Of a DNA stretch of 64,000 bases, positions 34,022-44,820 are shown one piece after another. Within the stretch, counting starts at the first letter, position 1. The number at the start of each line of letters is the position of its first letter. The translations under genes and the position numbers were made by a program. The DNA lies in assembly GCA_037042185.1 (NCBI GenBank), contig JAXQJY010000029.1:2046001-2110000 (forward strand), given 5' to 3'. The notes under the pieces are model-generated. The model made no database searches. It saw nothing but the letters and a program-made list of their open reading frames with translations, and was not told where the DNA came from. Source of the stretch: Sordariomycetes sp. S80-01Y. Lineage: Eukaryota; Ascomycota; Sordariomycetes.

Positions 34022-35289
34022 ATGGCTTCCGAGGTATGTCAGACCCTTGCCCGTTGCTCCTGTATCCCGTGGCTTGCACCCAAATTCCTCGCTCGCAAGC
34101 GCCGCTTTCCACGCAACCCCTCAGCCCAACCGTCGCGTTGCGTCGGCCGTTGCTGCCGTGCCATGCTCCCGTCGATAACACCCTCCAACACCTCCGCTCC
34201 TCCTCACCGTCTCTGAGGCCAAGATGCTAACAGTTTCCAGCGTGAAAGGTTCGTTGCGTCCTGCGGCTCGGCCCTTGACTCCTTGACCCCACCCGAGCCC
34301 TCCTCCCCAAGGCTGACGCAGAGCTGACGGCGCCCATAGCAAGACTTTCCTCGCCCGCCTTTGCGAGCAGGCCGAGCGCTACGATGAGATGGTCACTTAC
34401 ATGAAGGAGGTCGCCAAGCTCGGCGGTGAGCTCACCGTCGACGAGCGCAACCTGCTCAGCGTCGCCTACAAGAACGTTGTCGGAACCCGCCGTGCCTCGT
34501 GGCGCATCATCTCCTCTATCGAGCAGAAGGAGGAGACCAAGGGAACCGACAAGCACGTCTCCACCATCAAGGAGTACCGCATGAAGATCGAGCTCGAGCT
34601 TGAGAAGGTCTGCGAGGATGTCCTGAACGTTCTGGACGAGGCCCTCATTCCCAACGCCGCCACTGGCGAGAGCAAGGTCTTCTACCACAAGATGTACGTT
34701 CTTCCTGAGCCTGTATCCCCGGTGATGCTTGTTCAGTGCTCCGCCGAGCGAAACACCGACACTGACCGCCTGTCTACAGGAAGGGTGACTACCACCGTTA
34801 TCTCGCCGAGTTCGCCTCTGGCGAGAAGCGCAAGGGTGCTGCTACCGCTGCCCACGAGGCCTACAAGGTAAGAAGTCCAGGCCTGCACACTTACGAGCAG
34901 CCCCACTGACTGTTCGCTCCCAGAGCGCTACCGATGTCGCCCAGACCGAGCTCACCCCTACCCACCCCATCCGCCTGGGTCTTGCCCTTAACTTCTCGGT
35001 CTTCTACTACGAGATCTTGAACTCGCCCGACCGCGCTTGCCACCTCGCCAAGCAGGCTTTCGACGACGCTATCGCCGAGCTCGACTCTCTCTCCGAGGAG
35101 TCTTACCGCGACAGCACCCTCATCATGCAGCTGCTGCGCGACAACCTTACCCTCTGGACCTCGTCCGACAATGCCGAGGGTGAGGGCGCTGCTTCCGGTG
35201 AGGCCAAGAAGGAGGAGGGTGAGGCTGCTAAGCCCGCCGAGGAGGAGGCCAAGCCTGCTGAGGAGCCTGCTCCCGCGGCTGCCTCGTAA
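34022..35289 (+). CDS. 14-3-3 protein
   Basis: Dimeric phosphoserine/phosphothreonine-binding adaptor, cytosolic and nuclear, of the Bmh1/Rad24 family. Five exons: 34022-34033, 34241-34248 (8 nt), 34340-34693, 34780-34867, 34924-35289; 275 aa. Splicing gives [25 protein letters not shown], the standard fungal 14-3-3 start, so the 8-nt exon CGTGAAAG is required. Further landmarks: [27 protein letters not shown] (phosphopeptide groove Lys/Arg), [45 protein letters not shown], and [19 protein letters not shown]. The C-terminal tail is Glu/Ala/Lys-rich and disordered. The intron before exon 3 has donor GTTCGT. The pyrimidine-rich leader and TATA box suggest strong expression. Confidence 0.96.
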
Positions 35290-36515
35290 ATTTCCTCTTT
35301 CCTCGATACCATTGGCGTCTCGGAAGGTTGGAACCCGAGGTGCTTTGTTCGCCTGGCTGACGCGCCCTTCTTTGGATGAGCGAGCGGTCGGGACATGTCT
35401 CCAAGGCTGGCTAGCTGGTTGATATACTTGTGCCTTTGCGCCACGTGCGCTGCTCTTGCGGCAGGGGTTTCGGAAGATTGGGCCGGATGTTTGGAAGGAT
35501 CGTTTTGCGGCATGGATTCATCTTGGCTTGATGGTGTTTCGGTCTAGGAGACGCCTTCGTCTTTGCTCGCATGGGCGAGGATAGGTCTGTTCTTACCCAC
35601 CAACTAATCGCAAGATTCACCCCTGTCTCCGTTGCCTCATCGCTCTATCCCGTCCGGCATCGATTTTCCTGGCCCCGAACATTATGGATATGCTTTCTTT
35701 ACTGTTTTCCGTCATCGTCGTTATGCCGTGTGTTTTGCCCCCCGCCCTCTCTCTATCTCTCTCTCTACACCACCCGTCTTGGCATTGGGGTTCTTCTCCA
35801 AGGCCTCCCCGCCGTGGGATCGCACAGCGACGACTTCTCGGTACGACTGCGACAGCCTATTCGACGACATGCTGCTGGGGATCTGTGGGGTGGACGATTC
35901 TTTCGGCTGTGTCGCAGGATATACTGTTTCGGGTGGTCTTTGACCGCCGCGGCGTGCTTGGTTAGACTTGTTATTGCTGAGACGGCAACTAATAAAACGA
36001 AATACTCAACGATTCCATACACACTGTTACAGACTTGGCTTCGATGACTAGACTGTGTACTCGCTTTTGGGGGTTGCTTGCCCCTTGAGTCTTTAGTCTA
36101 CGGACCCTGTCACATGAAAGGATTCTATCTTGTGCTCCTTTTTTTTCATGTTCGGTATTTTGTTGTGGCATTGCCGTGCTGTCAAGGCTATGGGCAGGTG
36201 CCGCAGCGAGGACCGTCTAATGTGCATCGTATTATTAGCCCAAGGTTCCTCGTGGGAGCGACCGAGGCTTGTTAGGTGTTTGGTTTGAGAACGTAGACTA
36301 CTGGTACAGATGCCAAGGCTCACGGATAACGAATCTTGACAATCTTTTTAGGTCACTTATGGATGACGAGAGGCCCTCTGGCGGTTCTTCGGATTAGTCG
36401 TAACGAAGTAACTTCATTCATGAATTCGTACAAAAGCTGTTGCGTCGTGGGTATAGAAACAAGGAAAGCAACAAGAGGCAGATATTCTCCCCGCCGCGGT
36501 CATGCCCGCACTCGG
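35290..36515. other. Convergent intergenic region
   Basis: 1.2 kb between the stops of 14-3-3 (+) and a small hypothetical gene (-). Contains a CTCTCT-rich stretch near 35748-35766. ORFs of up to 158 aa are low-complexity and unsupported; most is probably 3' UTR and spacer. Confidence 0.5.
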
Positions 36516-36980
36516 TCATGGCTTCTCAGCACCCTCGCTCAACAGTCTCGCTGCTCGCTCCAGCCTCTCCTGCTTGTCCTTCAAGCCACGTCCGCCTTGC
36601 TCGCTGACCTCATCGCCGGCCGCGGCCTCAGGCTCGGCACTTGTCCGCCAAGCGCCCAGCTCCTCCCTGTACATCTCGGTGTGCAGGCCGTTCATCACGT
36701 GTCCACTGGTGGGCTCGTCGGCTTTGCCCCGTATGCGCTTGGTGATACGTCGCCAAATGGACTTCTTGGGCGGGGCGTCGTCCTCGGCAGCGGCGAAGGG
36801 GGAGGTCCCAGTGCTGTGGGATGAGGAGGAGGACGTTGTGGTGGTGGTGGACTGGGCGGAGGAGAGCGGCGGCCGGGGCTGCGGGGTGAGGGAGGCCACT
36901 TCGTCTCGCCAAATGTTGATGCGGGTCTGCTTGTGGGATGGGAGATGGGGGCGGACGACTGGTTCGTAGACTTGGTCCAT
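36516..36980 (-). CDS. Small hypothetical protein
   Basis: Intronless ORF of 154 aa starting MDQVYEPVVRPHLPSHKQTR. Not recognised. The first 30 residues look ordered (NIWRDEVASL), a Ser/Thr run at about 45-55 (TTTTTSSSSS) and Pro-rich stretch follow, then a basic amphipathic segment KKSIWRRITKRIRGKADEP (about 71-89) and a charged C-terminal helix KDKQERLERAARLLSEGAEK. No membrane segment or signal peptide. The composition change between ordered and basic segments, plus a clean ATG in good context, argues for a real gene, but the antisense frame is also open, so support is moderate. Confidence 0.6.
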   Translation of the reverse strand: MDQVYEPVVRPHLPSHKQTRINIWRDEVASLTPQPRPPLSSAQSTTTTTSSSSSHSTGTSPFAAAEDDAPPKKSIWRRITKRIRGKADEPTSGHVMNGLHTEMYREELGAWRTSAEPEAAAGDEVSEQGGRGLKDKQERLERAARLLSEGAEKP

Positions 36981-37519
36981 GTCGACGGTGTTGATGCAGT
37001 GTGGTGGGTTGCGTGTGGCTGAGGGCGGTGTTTGATCAAAGTATCATAGCTCGGTGGCTGGCAGCCGAAGCAGAACGTAATCGCCTTCTGCCACGGACGT
37101 GAATAGCGGGCACAGCTGGGAGCGTGTCCTGCGTCGCGTGATGTTTGATGTCGCAGAAGATAGGGTGGTTGCGCCGGCTCTCGATGGGCTACCGGCACGT
37201 GCCTCAAGACGTTTGCATTCCCAGATTGTCGGCAGGGGGGGTGGAAAGCAAAGAGAAGAGAGTTCGAGACACTCGGGGGGAGGGAAGAAGCAGGAAAATC
37301 AGAATCTGAACCCCCCTGATGAACGGGCCGTGACACAAAAAAGAGGAGCGTCGTTGGGTGCTGGTCGGGTTGTGACTGAGTCGTGTGCGGGTTCCCGTCT
37401 GTTGAAAGCAGATAGATGGGCTCTGCGCGGGAGGGGAGGATTGGGTTGGCTGGCCCATGCCCCCCTGGCTGGGCACAAGCAAGCAGCCAGTGGCAAGTAC
37501 TTAGTACTTAGTAGAGCTA

Positions 37520-37535
37520 CTAGTAGTAGTAGTAG
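37520..37535. repeat. (TAG)5 microsatellite
   Basis: Five TAG units in the spacer upstream of the small hypothetical gene, next to a short TACTTAG duplication. Confidence 0.85.
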
Positions 37536-38090
37536 CAGGTAAGGCAGGGAGAGATAGAGAGAGGGCGAGGTCGGATGCGAGGCCGACAGCAGTGAGGAGT
37601 AATGCGATGGTGGGCGGTGAAGGAGGAGAGAGAGCTTGAGGTACCTCACGGGAGGTGGGCAATGTTAAATGGCCCACGCGACTGCCCGAAGTGAGGTGAG
37701 GTGAGGTGTGAGGGTCCCCGTCCGAATGGGTTCAAGTTCGGTTCAGTTCAGTGCACCTCAGTTCAGGTGGAATGGAAGGAAGGGCGGGTGCGCTTGCCGA
37801 CCGACGACCGGAAGGGTCGCGAGCACGGACCCGGGCCTGCGGGGGTGGAGACCTGCAGAGGACTCCGTACTGCGTGCATGCTGCCAGCACTGGAGTGGCG
37901 CTGTCACTGCCACTGTCAGCGGTACAGGACCCAGGACTCAGGGCCTCGACACGGGAGGCGACTCAGAGCCCTGAAGTCAATCCTTGGGAGGGCCACCATC
38001 TCATCGTCCTCAGCCCGACGCAGCCTGATCCGTCACGCTGCGCCGGTCCGTGTCTTCTGGTCGCTCCTCTCGCTCTTCTCACTGTGGCCC

Positions 38091-38116
38091 TTGGAACCAA
38101 GACTTGGAACCAAGAC
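38091..38116. repeat. 13-bp tandem duplication
   Basis: TTGGAACCAAGAC occurs twice head to tail, at 38091-38103 and 38104-38116. Spacer sequence; no function apparent. Confidence 0.85.
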
Positions 38117-38542
38117 TCCCACTCTGGGCACGTGCCTTATCGCGGGGCCTTGGCGGTCTTGGACTCATACAGCAACCCAGCGCACGGCAGGCTGGAACAA
38201 TAAGGGTCTGGTCCGCATCCTAGTCAGATGAGTCTGGACTGCATGTGGCAGGAATCCCATGTCTGGGGGCTCTTTTTCCGTCTGCTATCCTGTCTAGACA
38301 GCACTCTGTGCTCCGTAAGTTAATGCAAATGCTATTTCCCGCAAGTCGCCGCCGCCTCGTTCCCCGTCCTCATCCCTGCCTGCGCCTCACATTTCGCCTC
38401 TCAGCATGCTAACACCAGAACAGAAGGTATGCAAAGTTATCTGACATATCCAGTCCCTATCCAAGATCGCGCCCGAAAAGGGAAACCCCTCGTAAAGACC
38501 CTAAAGACCCCTCAATCCCGAACCGTCGTTCCGTGCGTCTCT

Positions 38543-41500
38543 TCACTTGCTGCTTGGCTGCAGCGTTTCCCACCCTCCCACGTCCTGCCCACCATCGTCC
38601 AAAGACCCTAGAAGATCTACAGGGCCCTTCCTTTCCTGCCTCGCCGGTGCCCCGCGACTAGGGACTGCGGGCCCAGCGTGCGTGCCGTTGGACGGGGCCG
38701 CCACTGGCTTCCTAGAAAAGTCTTGGTTGTAGCCGCTGGACGTGGACGCCCCTGTATTTGTCCGCGGCGGCAGCGTGGGCTGGAAGCTGCTCCCGTCGTT
38801 GCTGAAGACTGTGGAGTGCGTTGACTTGGGCGACGTTGTGAGGTGAGCTGGTTTCTTGGCGATGGGTGGCGCGGGCTTGCCTCGTCCCAGTGAAGCATCT
38901 TGCGATGCGTGCGATGCGGCTGATGTTGGACGCAGGGGAGGCGGGAGGCCTTGTGCCTGATTCATCCCCATCATGGGGGAGCTGGACCCCTGACTCGATG
39001 CAGGGCCGGCCGTCCCTTGTCTCCTGGGCGGGGGAGGAGGCGGTGCAGTCTCGCTCTTGTTCGAGGTTTGGTCCTGGCCCAGGTTCATCCTACCCACCTT
39101 GGCCGCCAGGTTCCCGGCGTCGTGCGGTGGCGGCAGCTTTCGCGGGGTGGTACTCGAGGCCATGCTGCTTGCCATGTTGGGGTATGCTACCTTTTCGTAC
39201 GGCGAGCTCGACAGGCTTGAGATGGAGGCTTGGGAGGGCGAGCGAGAGACTGAGACCCACTCGTTCTCCTCGTTGTGACCGAAAGGATTCGAGGACCTGC
39301 TCGGGTTCAGTTCCATGGGCCGACCATCCCTCCCGTTTGGTGCTGTGATCTGGGCCCGCGCCGGCTGCTTGTGGTCCAGCCACCACTTTTGACGATCAGA
39401 GCTGGCGGGCGGCAGCCCCGGCTCGATTGCGTCGTAACCGATAAGGTCCTCGTCCTCAGTCTCGTCAAAGTCGCCCACATGCGAGCCAGAGTCCTGCACA
39501 TCTGCCTTGCGTTTGCGGTACAGATCTTTGCCGATGGCATCTCGACGGGCTTCGTCAACGATGGTAACTCGGCACTCGAAGGCAGCGTACACCGGACGGT
39601 GGTCCGAGAATCTCAGAGGCGCCGAGTCGTAGAGGAGTTGGCGCAGGTTCGTGCCCTTTTTCAGGATACGGTCTGTCCAGGCTGGGATGCGCGCCTTTTC
39701 TGAGGTGTCGTACTCATCTGATCCCACGTCGAATCGATATGTTGGCATGAAACCAATGCGCGCTTCTGAGTAGAATTTGAACGCATACCCTGCCACCATT
39801 TGGAGATTGAGCTGATCATTCTCATACAATGACTCCAGATCTTTACGCTTTACCAAAGCGCGGGCTGTCTCTCCGTTCAACCCAATGCGATAGTTGAAGT
39901 CTCCTAGCCATATCACGGAGTCTGGGAAAGGTCAGTAACACAAATGGCTATGTTCGGCGTTGAGGAAACCTACCGTGATCTTCAATTCCTCGGTTCCGCT
40001 GGAACTTCAATCCGTGGTAGATGGTCGCATAGTCTCTGTTCCGCTCGTCGTAGTTGGCAAAGCCAGCCGCCAAGTGAGCGGTTACGAAGCAGATGTGCGT
40101 GTTTGCGTAGTCGAAGCGGATAGCCACCGCGCCCTTGTTTCCCGCCATCCCAGACATGCCTGTCTTCTTCACGCTCCCCTCGACGTTCCTAATGCTGTCG
40201 AGGGCAGACTGTTTGACAAAGATGCAAAGCGCTGCGCCGACAAGCTGCCCACTCCGTAGCAAAACGTACTTCTCGCCCCCCAATGCCGCTTGTCGCCTAT
40301 TCAAGGTCGTTTGCACAGCGTGCTCCCACATACTCCTCCTTGCAGGATCGCTATTCATGATCTGCTGTGGGCTCAGCTCGACGATCTCTTGGAAGCCCAC
40401 AGTGTAGATATCGGGCTGAGAATCGCCCATCGCGGGTGGATGCAGCCAGGGTGACAGGTCTTCGTCGATGCCTTCAGTGCGCCCGTTCAAGTTGAAGGTG
40501 CCTACCCACATACTGATGTCCTTGGTCGAGGTGAACTCGGCACTCCGCCTACTTAGCTCGGCTGAGACATAGTCGCTGATGGGATCGAAGAGATGTACCG
40601 GCGCCTGTCCCACAAGTCTGCCAAGAAGCATATCAATGGTGACTTGACGCGCAGGGTCGAGGAAATTGTTGTGGTAGATGCGCTGGACGGACTTGCGCAT
40701 GTCTGCTACGGCGCCTGCCAACGACATCTTGCCGTGCCTTGTATACGACGATTTCAAGGCACCGGTGCCAGCGTAGATTTTAGACAGATTGTCGCCGTTG
40801 TCAGCCCATAAAGTCGAGTGTCTCATCCAGAAGTCGGCCGCCGCGTACACCCCTCGATGGCTCAGAAAGGCCTCGACAGCCATATGAGAGACCAGAGTTT
40901 GAATGAGATTAGTTCGGTCTAAGCAATCCAAGCAGTTCGTCCGGAAGACGCCCTCTTGCTGCAGGACATTCACCAGCCTAGGGTTTCCATCCCCATCTTG
41001 CGAGTCTTGCGTCTCCTCTGCCAGATAGTAGGCAAAGGAATCTATCGAGTCCTCGATATATCTTCGAATCTGCTTCGCCGCTTCATACCCGGCAGGGCCC
41101 TTGGTCTCGGCATGAAAGTCATACCTCGTTTCCCGCAATAGTGCGTGATCACCCTGTCCGTTCATGCCCGATCGACTCAATGGACAGTTGCGTATACCCA
41201 GAGCATAAAGGTTGCTGAGCTCAATCTCGCTTGGCTTTGACTCGCTGAGCAAGTTGACAACGTGCACGGCGCCGTACGTGTGCTCAAGCTCCTCGAAGTG
41301 CTTGTTGAAAGACGGCTGCGTGCCCTCCGGAGATCTGGTTACGGTGGTCTTCTGTCTCCCGGGAACAAGGTCCGCTGCTTGCTCCCAGAACACTGGCACA
41401 GACCCTCGTACTTGTACATACGAGAAGAAGACCCCAGCGGGGCTCCAAAATATCGTCTCTGACTCCACAAAGTTGGCCACATGGCCATCGTCGTCGATAC

Positions 41501-42437
41501 CTCGAGAGTTGAATCGCGTGCCAGCACGACGACAAGATAGACGCGATACCAGAGTCATGAAGGATGGCATGCCGCTCCTAGACTTTAATGGCGACGATCC
41601 TTGAGGTATTGTCATCGTCTTACAGAAGCCCCGAAATGCCGATGTTAAGATCCTGGAGTTGTCAAGGGCCTCGCGTTCTTGAGGCATGAGCCGCGATCTA
41701 AATTGCACCAGGGGACTGATCATAAACGAGTTCCATAGGAACGCATCGTCGAAGTTGTCGATATCGAAGGAATTCGAGTTGATTGGCCTGTCCTGCGCCC
41801 GATTTGTGACGTCAAAGTCGGTACTGTAGTAGAACGAGCCGTTGCTCAGGAGCTTGCGTAACTCATGACATGGATGCTCAAGAGCTACGTCTCTGCGACT
41901 GAGGTTCTGACCATATTGAGAGGTCTGGCTGTAGACCGAGGCAGCATCTGAGAAATCAGCCTCGAGAGACTCCAAGGGAACCACGTCGTCGTAATCGGCG
42001 CTGCTCAGGCAGTAGAAAGCAACGCCACCAATCCGCTCCACGGTCTCGCCAGGTCGTACTGTCGCCGCTCTCGCGGCAGTTGTGATAACTGACAGGAAAA
42101 CCTCCCCATTGACAGTAATTAAACCCAATGTTCCGTAAATTGGCCTCGGGGTCAACGGGCGGTAGTCTTTCAGCAACCTCTCAGATATAGGAGCAAACTC
42201 GACCATGCACTTCGTGATCGCTGATTCGGGTGCAGTCCTGCCTCTTCCGGAGCTCAGCGAAGTCTGAGAGCTATTGGGTCCAGCATCGGCCGTCGAAGAA
42301 CTGTATCGCAGTATCAGGGCGTGGGAGGAGGACACGACGGCTATCGATCGGTGGGGGTAGTCGCGGATATAGAGTTCGCAGGATTTGTCTGGGGCGGGAG
42401 CCTGGTTGTTCCAGGTTCCTGGAGGCGGTTGATCCAT
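38543..42437 (-). CDS. Synaptojanin-like phosphoinositide phosphatase (Inp52/53 type)
   Basis: Dual phosphatase of PI(4,5)P2 and other phosphoinositides, acting in endocytosis, actin control and vesicle traffic. Exons (minus) 42437-39974 and 39921-38543; 1280 aa. Start MDQPPPGTWNNQAPAPDKS. N-terminal SAC domain to about residue 600, with an intact CX5R catalytic motif RTNCLDCLDRTN (about 497-508), so the SAC part should be active, unlike yeast Inp51. The 5-phosphatase domain begins near 639 (MWVGTFNLNGRT), with GFQEIVEL, GAVAIRF, WLGDFNYRIG (about 823) and PAWTDRIL (about 898). The intron lies just before WLGDFN. The last 320 residues are Pro/Ser-rich with PPPPPRR-like SH3-ligand stretches. 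A neighbouring SH3 protein (Abp1) is 7 kb away; partnership is plausible from yeast biology but not shown here. Confidence 0.95.
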
Positions 42438-43115
42438 GACAGGAGCGTGTTGGTCAGGGAGTGCGCATGGGGAAACGACGGTCTCAGAGTGGGAGGCTTG
42501 GAATAGAGACTCGGACGGGTGGCAGTCAGGCAGAGATTCGGGAGCTTAGGAATCCGATGGTGCCCATTCTCCGAGTTCGGGTGGTAAACAAGAATTAGCG
42601 CAAGGATTTATACATTCATCGTAAGAAATTCGTGGGAAATAATTGATGGCGATTTGAAGATGCCAGAGTTGGACAGGCTGTACCTGAGTTGGCTGCGGCA
42701 GCGCTCTACCTCAGGTAAGGTGCCTACGTCAAAGGCCCGCTCAGTCGTAAGCTTGGCTGATGCTGACAACTTGAGTAGCAGCATGACCGACCTCTACTTA
42801 GTAGTGACCAGTCCAGTACCAGCTAAGCGACCTAATAATAACGAGTGCCAGTTATCACACCGGGGATAAAACATCGAAATCTACCACAATAAGTCAATTC
42901 TCGATCAATATCGAAAAGCCAAGTTTAGGCTGTTGGTGTTGCTTTCAAATGCCCATTGCACGATCACGTGAGGTCGCGTTTCACTTCCTCCAGCTCAGCG
43001 CGTCATCGCGAGACAGCCAACCTCACCTCGATTTGGACTTCCCGGCATACTATATCAACACCGCCAGAACGGAATTGACGCTCACTTCTTTGAAGCCCGC
43101 ATTTATTCCCACATC
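42438..43115. promoter_or_regulatory. Divergent promoter, synaptojanin-like / Apn1
   Basis: 678 bp between divergent starts. Somewhat AT-rich around 42590-42640 and 42820-42940. No specific element recognised. Confidence 0.5.
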
Positions 43116-44549
43116 ATGGCTCGTGCTACTCGAGCAAAGAAGCCAGTCGACTATAACGAAGACGACACCAAAGGCGTAGGCGGCACCAACGGTGTGTCTA
43201 AGCCGGCCAAGACTGAAAAGGCTGTACCCAAAAAGTCTGCACCAAAGCGCAAAGCGGAACCTGAAGACGACGAGCAGGAGGACACAAAATCGGCCAAGGC
43301 AGCTCCGAAGAAGCGCAAAACCACAAAGCAGAAAGAGGAGGACTCCATGCCTCTCGCAGACCGTACCCCTATATCTTCCCTCGGGAAGGCCATGTACATT
43401 GGCGCCCATGTGAGCGCAGCAGGAGGTAGGCATCGGCCGTACTCATTCCGCATATTACAGGTACTAACGCCCGAGCAGGCGTTCAAAACGCCATAACCAA
43501 CGCAGTGCACATTGGCGCCAATTCATTCGCTCTGTTCCTCAAGTCACAACGCAAATGGGACAACCCGCCGCTGACAGACAAAGTTCGAGACCTCTTCCAC
43601 TCAGCATGCAAGAACCACTCTTACTCTGCTGGCGAGCATGCACTACCACATGGCTCCTACCTCGTGAACCTGGCGCAAGCGGATGAAGCCAAGGCGGCGC
43701 AAGCTTACAAGTCGTTTGTAGATGATCTGAAACGATGCGATGAGCTGGGCATCAAGCTGTACAACTTCCACCCTGGGTCGACTGGTGGCGACACGAAAGC
43801 AGCAGCATGTGGAAGGATCGCGAAACAGCTGAATCGCTCTCACAAAGAGACCAAGGAGGTTGTCACAGTGCTAGAGAACATGGCTGGTAGCGGAAACGTG
43901 GTTGGGTCAACGTGGGAGGACCTCAGAGATATCATAGCTCTGGTGGACGATAAGGAAAGGGTGGGAGTCTGCATCGACACCTGCCATGCTTTCGCTGCGG
44001 GGTTCGACTTGAGGACGCCCGAGACTTTCAAGAAGACGATAGACTCATTCAACGACGTCGTGGGCGAGAAATACCTGAAGGCATTCCATGGTAAGTCAGG
44101 TCGTCTCTCAACAGCTTGAAGCAAGGACTCACCACCATACAGTCAACGACAGCAAAGCGCCCCTCGGTTCAAACCGGGACCTCCACGCCAACATCGGCAC
44201 AGGCTTCCTCGGTCTCCGTGCCTTTCACTCGCTTATGAACACATCTTCCTTCCACTCGAAACCAATGGTGCTCGAGACTCCCATCGACAAGAAGGACGAA
44301 AAGGGCAAGTCCATCGAGGACAAGCAAGTATGGGCCGATGAGATCAAGCTGCTCGAAAGCCTGATTGGCATGGACCCCGAATCCGACCACTTCAAGAAGC
44401 TGGAGAAGGAACTCCAGGAAAAGGGCAAGGATGAGAGGGAAAGGATACAGAAGCAAGTCGACGCCAAGGCAAATAAAGCGGCACCGAAGAAAGGCACGAT
44501 CAAGAAGATGTTCAAGAAGATGAAAGGAGAGGAAAGCGAGTCTGAGTGA
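43116..44549 (+). CDS. apn1: AP endonuclease Apn1 (endonuclease IV family)
   Basis: Class II apurinic/apyrimidinic endonuclease and 3'-phosphodiesterase of base-excision repair, nuclear and possibly mitochondrial. Exons 43116-43425, 43479-44090, 44143-44549; 442 aa. The N-terminal 95 residues are Lys-rich with NLS-like PKKRKTTKQK. The TIM-barrel core starts YIGAHVSAAGGVQNAITN; zinc-site motifs are visible: AHVS, ALPHGSYL, NFHPGST, VLENMAGSGN, CIDTCHAFAAGFDL, VNDSKAPLGSNRDLHANIG and VLETP. All expected His/Glu/Asp ligands appear present. The C-terminus carries a charged extension of about 80 residues (EKELQEKGKDERERIQKQV, then KKMFKKMKGEESESE) longer than yeast Apn1, partly coiled-coil. Start ATG 43116 in good context. 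Confidence 0.96.
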
Positions 44550-44820
44550 GTACGACGATTGCAGGCTACGCTAAAGGAGGTGGCATACAAGTACGAATAA
44601 TCAATGTTTGACCCTGTTACAGCCATGATCAACCAACAAACAAATCTATCCGAACCGCAACAAACTGCTCCTTTACTGCCTCCATTGGGTCAAATCGGCC
44701 TTCATCGTCACTTAACCCCACGAGTATCAGTTCAATATAAGTCACGAGCCCAACCCGGTTCGCACAACCCCTTTTCCAAACATAGACCCCGAATCCGGCT
44801 CTGAGAGGTCTCTGCCCCAT

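Larger units (their letters stand above)
36981..38542. other. Intergenic region with simple repeats
   Basis: 1.6 kb between the small gene's start (-) and the synaptojanin-like stop (-). Holds (TAG)5 at about 37520-37535, GTGAG repeats at about 37691-37708 and a 13-bp tandem duplication at 38091-38116. Long ORFs here are GC-rich and without family features. Confidence 0.5.
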
